Assembly: GCA_036504675.1 (NCBI GenBank)
Contig: DASXUT010000079.1
Span: 1-47,500, forward strand
From: Bacillota bacterium
GTDB lineage: Bacteria > Bacillota > Sulfobacillia > JAJYWN01 > JAJZPE01
Reading direction: 5' to 3'
DNA length: 47,500 nucleotides
Positions 1-6,722 of the stretch are shown piece by piece. Position 1 is the stretch's first letter, and each line of letters opens with the position of its first letter. A program made the position numbers and the translations under genes. The notes beneath the pieces are model-generated. The model had not been told where the DNA came from, ran no database searches, and worked only from the letters and a program-made list of their open reading frames with translations.

Positions 1-253
1 TGGCTGCCGGCCGGGCCGTCACGGCCGCGGTCGCCGGTGGGGCCGGCCGGTTCCGCCGACCGCGACCACCTGGCCAGTGACCGGCGCGAGGCCGAAACAA
101 GAGCCGTCGAATCATCGCCGGGAATGATCCGACGGGTCCTGGTCCCCCTTCGATCGGTCGGCGAGGGGTTGGGAGCCGCGGTCGACTGGGATGGCCAGTC
201 TAGCGTGACCCGCCCGGGCTCGTTAGGGGCTCTTAACGCAGGAGGCCGCCCAC

Positions 254-460
254 ATGGGCGACCCTTTCGGTTTCCCGGCATGGTTTCTGGGGGCAGCGGC
301 AGGAATTCTGTCAACCACGGCGAAACAGATTTCCTACCTGCAAAACTTGTACACAGCTTGTACACAGATTGTGAATAACTCGCCCTTGCCGGGTGTTCCC
401 ATGGAGGGACTAGGCGGTGCAAATCGAGATTCGCGGCGTCGAGCGTCTGAGTTTCCGTGA
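254..460 (+). CDS. possible small protein of unknown function
   Basis: An ATG preceded by AGGAGG (240-245) at an ideal 8-nt spacing opens a 68-codon frame. The N-terminus is moderately hydrophobic (about residues 5-19, FGFPAWFLGAAAGIL) and the rest is polar. I recognise no family. The frame runs past the GTG start of the next gene (417) and covers the DnaA-box-like repeats at 346-378, which counts against it being a well conserved protein. In B. subtilis the position just upstream of divIC is occupied by yabP and yabQ. This frame does not resemble either, so the good ribosome site is the only real support. Confidence 0.25.
   Translation: MGDPFGFPAWFLGAAAGILSTTAKQISYLQNLYTACTQIVNNSPLPGVPMEGLGGANRDSRRRASEFP
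346..378. repeat. tandem 11-bp repeat and DnaA-box-like cluster
   Basis: Two exact head-to-tail copies of CTTGTACACAG (346-356 and 357-367) are followed at once by TGTGAATAA, whose complement is TTATTCACA. That third site fits the DnaA-box consensus TTATNCACA exactly. TTGTACACA inside each repeat differs from it at one position. Three boxes in 32 bp is more than expected by chance in DNA this GC-rich. The gene neighbourhood normally lies fairly close to oriC, so DnaA titration or DnaA-dependent regulation is possible, but this is inference. Confidence 0.4.
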
Positions 461-677
461 ACGCCAGGTTGTTTCCCTAAAAGAGATGGGGCTCAGCAAC
501 GCCGACGTGGCCGCCCGATTGCGCCTGAGCCCGGCCACCGTGGCCACCCTTTACAGCCGGGCGAAGAACAAGGGCTATCAGGTGGTCATCATCATGAGCG
601 GGGACCCGTTGAATGTCTTCGATTCCAGTGAGCCGGTCGAGGACGAACCGGAGGACCACGATTCGCCGAAGCAGTAG
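417..677 (+). CDS. small sigma-70 region 4/LuxR-like helix-turn-helix protein
   Basis: This 86-residue protein has a GTG start with GGAGGG at 403-408, 8 nt upstream. Residues about 10-50 (LSFRERQVVSLKEMGLSNAD, followed by a VAARL-LSPATV recognition-helix pattern) form the classic FRERQ-VLL-AxGLSNxEIA helix-turn-helix of LuxR-type and sigma region 4 proteins. The rest is a short acidic tail (EPVEDEPEDHDSP). No receiver or other sensor domain is present, so it is a stand-alone DNA-binding module. It sits 48 nt upstream of divIC, in the place where yabP and yabQ precede divIC in Bacillus, and may share its transcript. Its target is unknown. Confidence 0.75.
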   Translation: MQIEIRGVERLSFRERQVVSLKEMGLSNADVAARLRLSPATVATLYSRAKNKGYQVVIIMSGDPLNVFDSSEPVEDEPEDHDSPKQ

Positions 678-725
678 CCGATCAGGTCTCGTCTGATTAA
701 ACCGCTCAGAAGGAGGATGACGGCC

Positions 726-1151
726 ATGGCCCACCCACTCGCTGGCACGTCTCGGACGTCGCTGGTCGATTATGACCGAGATCGGGTCGGCACCGTCATC
801 CGCCCGGCGGCCGCCCGGCGGCGCGCCGCCGCCAAGAGCCGGCCGAGGATCAAGGTTCGTTTCGGCCGGTTGCTGCTCGTCCTCTCCGTCGCCTATGGCT
901 TCTTCCTCTTCGGTACGCAGGAATTCCGGATGTACCAGCTCAAGGTCCAAGAGCACAGAGTTCAAGGCGAAATCGATCGGCTCCGCCGGGAGAACCAAGA
1001 TCTGGGCGAACAGATAAAATTCATGCAGAGCGACGAATACGTCGAAAAAGTGGCTCGCGAACAGCTCGGTCTGGTCAAAGATGGAGAGATACCGTACTAC
1101 AACGGCACCCCGGGCGACCCCGGGAAGATCAAGAATGGGTCTGGATACTGA
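726..1151 (+). CDS. divIC: septum formation initiator family protein DivIC/FtsB
   Basis: This bitopic cell-division protein of the FtsL-DivIB-DivIC complex acts at the septum. From ATG 726 it is 141 residues. It has a basic cytoplasmic N-terminus (RRRAAAKSRPRIKVR), one membrane segment (about residues 45-62, LLLVLSVAYGFFLFG), then a coiled coil (LKVQEHRVQGEIDRLRRENQ), and ends in the family's Y-VEKVAREQLGLVK-GEIPY motif. An ATG at 717 lies right against the AGGAGG (711-716), so 726 with 9-nt spacing is the better start. The following S1-domain gene has the same order as divIC-yabR in B. subtilis. Confidence 0.92.
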   Translation: MAHPLAGTSRTSLVDYDRDRVGTVIRPAAARRRAAAKSRPRIKVRFGRLLLVLSVAYGFFLFGTQEFRMYQLKVQEHRVQGEIDRLRRENQDLGEQIKFMQSDEYVEKVAREQLGLVKDGEIPYYNGTPGDPGKIKNGSGY

Positions 1152-1171
1152 GGGTCAGGTGATTTGACGGC

Positions 1172-1200
1172 TTGACGCTGCAGGCTGGTTCTTGTATAAT
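1172..1200 (+). promoter_or_regulatory. consensus sigma-A promoter for the yabR-like gene
   Basis: TTGACG at 1172-1177 and TATAAT at 1195-1200 are separated by exactly 17 nt. The S1-domain gene begins 47 nt downstream, behind AGGAGG at 1227-1232. A second TTGACG at 1164-1169 is too far from the -10 box. Confidence 0.85.
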
Positions 1201-1246
1201 TTTGATTTGCAGATTATGAATCGAATAGGAGGACCAAGCCGCGGTC

Positions 1247-1651
1247 ATGCAGTTGGAGGTCGGCCAAATCGTCGAGGGGACCGTCACCGGAATCACGCAT
1301 TTCGGCGCTTTCGTGGAGATTCCGGGGGGTAAGACCGGATTAGTCCACATCTCAGAAGTGGCCGATGCCTACGTTCGGGACATCAAGGACTATCTCAAAG
1401 AAAAAGACAAGGTCAAGGTGAAGATCCTCTCGGTTGATCCGAAGGGAAAAATTGGCTTGTCCATCAAGCAGGCCAATCCCAACCGGCCAGCCGCTCATGG
1501 CCGGCGCCCCCCCAACCGGGAAGCCCGGATGTCCTTCGAGGACAAGCTGGCCAAGTTCATGAAGGACAGCGACGAACGCATCTCCGATCTCAGGAAGAGT
1601 ACCGATTCCAAGCGGGGCGGACGCGGCGCGGGGCGGCGGGAGGGCGCCTGA
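1247..1651 (+). CDS. yabR: S1 RNA-binding domain protein (YabR-like)
   Basis: This 134-residue protein has one S1 (OB-fold) domain over about residues 3-72. It shows the hallmark G-I-EGTVTGIT-FGAFVEI pattern and the closing V-VKILSVDP-GKIGLSIKQA strand. The rest is a basic, low-complexity tail (RGGRGAGRREGA). S1 domains bind single-stranded RNA. In B. subtilis yabR follows divIC, exactly as here. The only in-frame start is ATG 1247, with a rather long 14-nt gap from AGGAGG. It has its own promoter and a terminator at 1703, so it is a single-gene transcript. The precise RNA partner is not known. Confidence 0.88.
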   Translation: MQLEVGQIVEGTVTGITHFGAFVEIPGGKTGLVHISEVADAYVRDIKDYLKEKDKVKVKILSVDPKGKIGLSIKQANPNRPAAHGRRPPNREARMSFEDKLAKFMKDSDERISDLRKSTDSKRGGRGAGRREGA

Positions 1652-1702
1652 CGGCGGCGGCCAGTGGCCCCGGCCGGTTTCAAAGGTGACTTCAGGAAGC
1701 AT

Positions 1703-1731
1703 GGCATTCCGGAAGGAATGCCTTTCTATTT
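1703..1731 (+). terminator. intrinsic terminator after yabR
   Basis: GGCATTCC (1703-1710), loop GGAA, GGAATGCC (1715-1722), followed by TTTCTATTT. This is a perfect 8-bp stem with a U-rich tail, between the S1-domain gene and the tRNA promoter. Confidence 0.85.
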
Positions 1732-1801
1732 AGTCGCCCGAGGCCGCCAAAGTCGTCAAGGAAAAACCAGCAAGCACCCAAGTTTGGTGAGGTTATCGAC
1801 C

Positions 1802-1830
1802 TTGACGCTGATAGGTGATTATAATATAAT
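1802..1830 (+). promoter_or_regulatory. consensus sigma-A promoter of the tRNA cluster
   Basis: TTGACG (1802-1807), 17 nt, TATAAT (1825-1830). Transcription would start about 40 nt before tRNA-fMet. The flanking decamer CTTGACGCTG is identical to that at the yabR promoter (1171-1180). Confidence 0.85.
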
Positions 1831-1876
1831 CAGTCGTGGCCTTCGTCCGGAACAGGCGATGGCCGCGGGAACACGT

Positions 1877-1953
<77 letters not shown>

Positions 1954-1995
1954 AAAAACTCCGGCCGGCGCCAGACGGCCATCCACCGGGCACCA

Positions 1996-2069
1996 GGCGG
2001 CGTAGCTCAGTTGGCTAGAGCATGCGGTTCATACCCGCAGTGTCGGTGGTTCAAGTCCACCCGCCGCTA
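1996..2069 (+). tRNA. elongator tRNA-Met (CAT)
   Basis: The acceptor is GGCGGCG/CGCCGCT, the T-stem GGTGG/CCACC, and the anticodon loop reads TTCATAC, giving anticodon CAT. The body closely resembles the bacterial elongator tRNA-Met (GGCGGYGTAGCTCAG start, GGTTCATACCC anticodon arm) rather than tRNA-Ile2. After discriminator A2069 come CC and then G, so CCA is not fully encoded. Confidence 0.93.
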
Positions 2070-2078
2070 CCGTTCTTC

Positions 2079-2151
2079 GGGCCATTAGCTCAACTGGCAG
2101 AGCAGGCGACTCTTAATCGCAAGGTTAGAGGTTCGATTCCTCTATGGCCCA
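2079..2151 (+). tRNA. tRNA-Lys (CTT)
   Basis: The acceptor GGGCCAT pairs with ATGGCCC (2144-2150), the T-arm is AGAGG/CCTCT, and the anticodon loop CTCTTAA gives CTT for AAG codons. The discriminator A2151 is followed by CAA, so no CCA is encoded. Confidence 0.95.
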
Positions 2152-2165
2152 CAATTGAACAGTCT

Positions 2166-2238
2166 GGCCCCATGGTCAAGTGGCCTAAGACACCGCCCTT
2201 TCACGGCGGTAACTCGGGTTCGAATCCCGATGGGGTCA
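2166..2238 (+). tRNA. tRNA-Glu (TTC)
   Basis: The acceptor GGCCCCA pairs with TGGGGTC (one G-U), the anticodon stem is CCGCC/GGCGG with loop CTTTCAC giving TTC, and the T-stem is TCGGG/CCCGA. CCA is not encoded after A2238. A tRNA-Glu occupies the corresponding place upstream of spoIIE in B. subtilis. Confidence 0.95.
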
Positions 2239-2242
2239 CTAG

Positions 2243-2276
2243 CCTTGTCGCAAGGGCGACAAGGTTTTTTCTTTTT
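2243..2276 (+). terminator. intrinsic terminator of the tRNA operon
   Basis: CCTTGTCGC (2243-2251), AAGG loop, GCGACAAGG (2256-2264), then TTTTTTCTTTTT. A perfect 9-bp stem with a long U-tract only 4 nt after tRNA-Glu. Confidence 0.95.
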
Positions 2277-2369
2277 CTGTCACCGATGTCGTCGGCCCGC
2301 GATTCGTGGTCCCCGTCCGGCCCCAGGCCCCCTGCCCCTGTCGTACGCTCGCCGGCCGGCTGGCCGAGT

Positions 2370-2404
2370 TACGACAATAATCATGACCTGGGCTGGGTTA
2401 AGAT
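2370..2404 (+). promoter_or_regulatory. candidate Spo0A box and weak promoter upstream of spoIIE
   Basis: TACGACAA (2370-2377) differs at one base from the reverse complement (TTCGACAA) of the Spo0A box TTGTCGAA. TAAGAT at 2399-2404 could serve as a -10 box. In Bacillus spoIIE is switched on by phosphorylated Spo0A with sigma-A, so the position fits, but one imperfect box in 250 nt of spacer is weak support. Confidence 0.3.
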
Positions 2405-2528
2405 TGGGCCAGCCGGTTGGTTCCCCCGGCCGGACCCACCGGTAGCAAGGGTCCGGGCCGGCACCCGGGTTACCACGGGGGGTGTCAAGGCCGACCAGAT
2501 GGGCATCGTACATGAGCGCTCGCCATCC

Positions 2529-4940
2529 ATGAAGGCCGGTGCACCGCGATGGTGGCCGCGGTCGGTGAGCCGCCGGCTGACCGGCCTCGACCTAGCTTTC
2601 GGCGGGCTCGGGTTCCTCCTGGGCCGGGCCTCGGTGGCCGGTCTCCTGGATCCGTTCGGGGTGGCCTTCGTCGCCGCCGTCACGGTGGTCCGGCCGCGTT
2701 CCGCCCTATTCGCCGCAACCTGCGCCTTCCTCGGATCGCTGGCCGGCCAGACCTGGGCCAGGGCCCTCGAGGTGGCGATCATCCTCTTCCTCCTGGGACC
2801 GGCCTTGACCGCCGTGCGGGCGGGGGCGGCCCAACTGCGCCGTCGTGGCGTGGTCACGGCCCTCTCCGTCTTCGGATTATCGCTCTTCGTCCGCGAGGCC
2901 GTTACCGTCATCACGTCGCCGGATTCCTTCGCCCTGCTGACGGCCGGCTTCGATGCGGTCCTGTCGGCGGTGCTGGCGGTGATCTTCACCCCAGCGGTCG
3001 ATTTCTTGCAGGCCGGAAGGCCCGAGACAATCGACCGGGACCAACTGGTCTTCGTCGGGATCATGACGGCCGCCGCCGCCGCCGGGCTGTCCGGGATCAA
3101 GCTCGGGCCCTACGCCGTGGACGGGATGGTCGCGGCCTACCTGGTGATGGCCCTGGCCTCGCGGGGCGGCCTTGGTCTCGGGGCCGCCGCCGGAGTTCTC
3201 GTCGGTCTCGTGGGCGGTCTCCGCACGGGCCTGGCCGCGTCCTCAATCGGCTTGGAGGGTCTGGCCGGGCTTCTCGCCGGGATGTTCTCCGGCCTGGGCA
3301 AGGTCGGAGTGATCGCCGGCTACCTCCTCGCCAGGGCGGTCCTCGGGGCCGGCCTGGGCTTAGTCGAGGACCTACCGTTGCTGCTCATTCCGGCGGCGGC
3401 CGGGGCCATTCTCTTCGCCATGACCCCGTCGGCCACCCTGACTAGGCTGCTCGGGCCGGTGGAGGAGTCCGACGGCGGCCCCGGGCGGCGTCTGGACTCG
3501 GCGTCACCCATCGAGGCTCTCTCCTTCGGCGCGACCGACGAGGACGCCGATGGCCCGCCAATCGAGAGCCAGTACGCGGGACCCAACGCCGAGACGGTCG
3601 GCCGTTTGGTCGGGCTGTTCAATGACTTGGCCGGGGCGATCCAGGAGGTGGCCGCCGCCGGTCCGTCCAGGGAGGACCCGCTTCCGGCCTACTTCGAGTC
3701 GGTCAGCACCCAGGTCTGCGAGCGGTGCAGCCTTTACGGTCCATGTTGGAAGGACAACCTCCGGGACACCTATCGCCGGCTGATGGACCTGTGGAACAAG
3801 GCCGAGGCCGCCGGCGGCTTGACCATCGAGGATTACCCAAAGGGCGGCCGCCGCTGCTCCAAAGTGGGCGAGGTGGTCCTGGCCGCCGACTTCTGTCACC
3901 GCGCCGAACGGCTCCGACGGTCGACCCGGGAGCGCCTGCGGTACAGCCGGCTGGCGATGGCCGACCAGTGCAAGGGGGTTGCCTCCATTTTGGCCGAAGC
4001 GGCGGCCAAGGACGGCCGGAACGGTCAGGTCGAGCGCCGCCTGGCCCAATCGGTGAGGAGGGCCTTGGCCCGGGCGCCTGGGCCAAGCCAGGAGGTTGAG
4101 GTCAGGGTCGGCGGCGGCCGCCCGGTCGTGTCCATCCGCTCCCGGCCTTGCGAGACCGGGGACCTCTGCCGCGGGACCCTGGCTCCGCTGATTTCCGAGG
4201 CTGTCGGCACGGAAGTCGTCCCGCTCTGGCCGGACTGCGCCGATCAGGCCAGGCGTCCCTCGTGTACCCAGGTCTTTCGGAGCCACCTGCCGCTGGGCTG
4301 CGCGGTCGCCGTAGCCAGCCGGTCCAAGGATGGTCAGGCCGTCTCCGGCGATTCCTATCTGGCCAAGGAGCTTGACGACGGCCACATGGTCCTGGCCCTC
4401 AGCGACGGGATGGGGGCTGGCGCCGGGGCGGCTCGGGAGAGCCGTACCGCCGTGGCCCTTCTGGAACGACTCCTGGAATCGGGCTTCGGAGTCGATGCCG
4501 CGGTCAGGACGATCAACTCAGTCCTCCTCCTGCGGACGCCCGAGGACACCTTCGCCACCATCGACCTGGCCGTCATCGACCTGGCCACGGGGGATTGCGA
4601 CTTCACCAAGATCGGGGCCTGCCCGAGCTACCTGCGGCGGGGCGAGCGGGTCGCGGCGATCAGGGCCTCCTCCGTCCCGGCCGGGATCCTTGGCGAGATC
4701 GACGTCGAGCCGGAGCACTGGCGGCTGCGCCCGGGGGATACCCTGATCATGGCGACCGACGGGGCGTTGGTCAAAGGGGACAAGGTGACCGGCCGCGAGG
4801 CCGACCTCGTCCGCCGGTTCAAGGCTGTGGGGGATGGCCCGCCCCAGGGTGTCGCGGCCAGCCTGATGGAATCGGTCGGTGAGACCGGGGCGCTCTGCGA
4901 CGACCTGACGATTCTCTGCGCCCGGATCGAATCCCGCTAG
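2529..4940 (+). CDS. spoIIE: stage II sporulation protein E (PP2C phosphatase)
   Basis: This membrane-bound serine phosphatase activates sigma-F in the forespore by dephosphorylating the anti-anti-sigma factor SpoIIAA. From ATG 2529 it is 803 residues, against 827 in B. subtilis. Order: many hydrophobic segments (about residues 20-320), a central region with a Cys cluster (VCERCSLYGPCW, about residue 396) typical of SpoIIE, then the PP2C domain with GDSY (about 607), ALSDGMGAG (about 624) and MATDGAL (about 741). The reading frame stays open leftward through the tRNAs, so the true start must be later. ATG 2499 is an alternative, and neither start has a strong ribosome site. It stands alone between two terminators. 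Confidence 0.95.
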   Translation: MKAGAPRWWPRSVSRRLTGLDLAFGGLGFLLGRASVAGLLDPFGVAFVAAVTVVRPRSALFAATCAFLGSLAGQTWARALEVAIILFLLGPALTAVRAGAAQLRRRGVVTALSVFGLSLFVREAVTVITSPDSFALLTAGFDAVLSAVLAVIFTPAVDFLQAGRPETIDRDQLVFVGIMTAAAAAGLSGIKLGPYAVDGMVAAYLVMALASRGGLGLGAAAGVLVGLVGGLRTGLAASSIGLEGLAGLLAGMFSGLGKVGVIAGYLLARAVLGAGLGLVEDLPLLLIPAAAGAILFAMTPSATLTRLLGPVEESDGGPGRRLDSASPIEALSFGATDEDADGPPIESQYAGPNAETVGRLVGLFNDLAGAIQEVAAAGPSREDPLPAYFESVSTQVCERCSLYGPCWKDNLRDTYRRLMDLWNKAEAAGGLTIEDYPKGGRRCSKVGEVVLAADFCHRAERLRRSTRERLRYSRLAMADQCKGVASILAEAAAKDGRNGQVERRLAQSVRRALARAPGPSQEVEVRVGGGRPVVSIRSRPCETGDLCRGTLAPLISEAVGTEVVPLWPDCADQARRPSCTQVFRSHLPLGCAVAVASRSKDGQAVSGDSYLAKELDDGHMVLALSDGMGAGAGAARESRTAVALLERLLESGFGVDAAVRTINSVLLLRTPEDTFATIDLAVIDLATGDCDFTKIGACPSYLRRGERVAAIRASSVPAGILGEIDVEPEHWRLRPGDTLIMATDGALVKGDKVTGREADLVRRFKAVGDGPPQGVAASLMESVGETGALCDDLTILCARIESR

Positions 4941-5016
4941 AGGTCCGTCTTACCGGCCCCGAGGCGGGTCCTTCGTCCCCATACCTCAACCCGCATTCCT
5001 CCCCCCAATCCTGGCG

Positions 5017-5048
5017 CGGTGTGGCGTTTCGGCCACACCGTCCTTTTT
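5017..5048 (+). terminator. intrinsic terminator after spoIIE
   Basis: CGGTGTGGC (5017-5025), loop GTTTCG, GCCACACCG (5032-5040), then TCCTTTTT. A perfect 9-bp stem with a U-tract. Confidence 0.92.
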
Positions 5049-5136
5049 GTCCTCGGGGCGCCGCGGCAGGGATGGTTCCGCGAAGCGCCGAAATGACTGG
5101 AAAGCGCTGGGCATAATAGGCCGGGAGGTGGCGGGC

Positions 5137-6570
5137 GTGGATCCCTTCGTGGCCAAGGTCAGGGCGGCGACGGAAGAATACGGACTCTTGGCGCCTGGTG
5201 ACGGGGTGGTCATCGGCGTCTCCGGCGGTCCGGATTCCCTAGCCCTCCTCTTAGCCCTAAAAGAGCTGTCCGCCGATTACCGCCTTCAGTTGACCGTGGC
5301 CCACCTTGACCACGGGCTACGGGGAACGGCGGCCGAGGCCGATGCGGCCTTTGTCGGCCAACTGTCGACCCGGCTCGGGCTGCCGATCGTCCTAGGTAAG
5401 GCCGACGTCCCAGCCCTGGCGGAAGCCCGTGGCCTAGGTCCGGAGGAAGCGGCCAGGGAAGCGAGGTACGCCTTCCTGGCCCAGGTGGCGGAGGACCGCC
5501 ACGCGCGGAAGGTCGCCGTCGGCCACACCCAGAACGACCAGGCGGAGACGGTCTTGATTCGGCTGATCCGCGGCACCGGGACCGACGGTTTGGCCGGGAT
5601 GGCGGCGGCCCGACCGCTTGGAACGGCCATCCTCATCCGCCCGCTCCTCGAGGTGACCCGGGAGGAGACCGAGGGCTACTGCCGCCGGCTCGGCCTGGTC
5701 CCTCGCGAGGACGCCACCAACCACGACTCGGCCTACGTCCGTAACCGCGTCCGCAGCCGTCTATTGCCCATCCTGATCGGGGAATTTAACCCGTCGGTCG
5801 TCGCCGGGCTGGCCGACCTGGCCCGCCGGATGGGCGACGAAAGCCGCCTGCTGCAATCCATCGCCGGTGAGGCCTTCCGGCGGGTCGCCGCCGAGGATGA
5901 ACTGGCCGGCGTGAGGCTGGATCTGAAGGGCCTCCTGGCTGAGCCTCCGGCCATTGGGCGCCGCCTGGTGCGCCATGCCGTCCGACTGGTTGGCGAGGGG
6001 TCGGGGCCGGCGGCGGAAAGGGTCGAGGCAGCCCTGGATCTTGCCCTCCGCGGGCGGACCGGGGGGGTCGTCCAACTCGGAGCCGGGTGCCGGGCCGTCA
6101 GGGAATCAGACAGTCTGACCATCCTACCGTCGGCCGGTCCTCGGTCCGCCTTCGAACCGCTGTCCTTGCCCGTACCAGGTCGGGCCGACCTGGTCGATCT
6201 CGGTCTGGCCATAACCGCCGAAGTCCGGCCGCCGGTGGCCTTCCCGGGCGGGGCCGGCGTCGGGCCTGGCGAGGCTTACCTGGACGCCGACGCCGCCTTG
6301 GGGCGGTCGAGTGGCGGCCTGTTGGTCCGACCGCGCCGCGCCGGCGACGCTTTCCACCCCCAGGGCGCCCCGGGCCGTCGGAAACTGAAAGATTTCTTGA
6401 TCGACCGGAAGGTCTCCCGCCGTGAGCGGGAAGCGATCCCCATCGTCGTCCGGGCCGACGACCCGCAAGTCATCCTTTGGGTGGCCGGACATCGCCTCGA
6501 CGAAGCCTTCACGGTCACCTCGAAGACCCGCCGGTTGCTCCATCTGAAGCTCTTTCGACCAGGCCCATGA
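5137..6570 (+). CDS. tilS: tRNA(Ile)-lysidine synthase TilS
   Basis: TilS uses ATP and lysine to convert C34 of the CAT-anticodon tRNA-Ile2 to lysidine, which switches its decoding from AUG to AUA. The protein is 477 residues. The PP-loop ATPase motif SGGPDS is at about residues 29-34, followed by AHLDHGLRG and the GHTQNDQAET motif. The C-terminal TilS substrate domain is at about 394-475 (AGDAFHPQG, RRKLKDFLIDRKVSRRER). The start chosen is GTG 5137 because GGGAGG (5123-5128) lies 8 nt before it. The open frame extends 30 codons further up into the spoIIE terminator. Neighbours match the Bacillus order spoIIE-tilS-(hpt)-ftsH, but hpt is absent here. Confidence 0.94.
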   Translation: MDPFVAKVRAATEEYGLLAPGDGVVIGVSGGPDSLALLLALKELSADYRLQLTVAHLDHGLRGTAAEADAAFVGQLSTRLGLPIVLGKADVPALAEARGLGPEEAAREARYAFLAQVAEDRHARKVAVGHTQNDQAETVLIRLIRGTGTDGLAGMAAARPLGTAILIRPLLEVTREETEGYCRRLGLVPREDATNHDSAYVRNRVRSRLLPILIGEFNPSVVAGLADLARRMGDESRLLQSIAGEAFRRVAAEDELAGVRLDLKGLLAEPPAIGRRLVRHAVRLVGEGSGPAAERVEAALDLALRGRTGGVVQLGAGCRAVRESDSLTILPSAGPRSAFEPLSLPVPGRADLVDLGLAITAEVRPPVAFPGGAGVGPGEAYLDADAALGRSSGGLLVRPRRAGDAFHPQGAPGRRKLKDFLIDRKVSRREREAIPIVVRADDPQVILWVAGHRLDEAFTVTSKTRRLLHLKLFRPGP

Positions 6571-6582
6571 GCCACCCGTGGT

Positions 6583-6611
6583 TTGTTTTTTATGATAGGG
6601 TGTGGTAAAAT
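6583..6611 (+). promoter_or_regulatory. sigma-A-type promoter for ftsH
   Basis: TTGTTT (6583-6588), 17 nt, TAAAAT (6606-6611), in an AT-rich patch that stands out from its GC-rich surroundings. The leader to the TTG start is about 105 nt. Confidence 0.65.
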
Positions 6612-6722
6612 AATCTGGTCATCTGGTGCCACTAAAGGTGGCCAGGTTCAGGCCCTGAGCGGCGCCCCGAGACACGGCCACAGGGCCGCTAATCAGATTA
6701 CTGACGGAAGGAGGGTCGGTCT

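Noticed and set aside
1-378. Open frame on the plus strand from the left edge to 378
   Set aside because: Arginine- and glycine-rich shadow composition, no ribosome site, no recognisable motif. Low GC-strand bias of stops explains the open frame. A second frame ends at TGA 78-80 and could be the tail of an upstream gene, but 25 residues are too few to judge.
2022-2528. Leftward extension of the spoIIE frame
   Set aside because: It runs through three tRNA genes and a terminator, so it cannot be translated as part of spoIIE.
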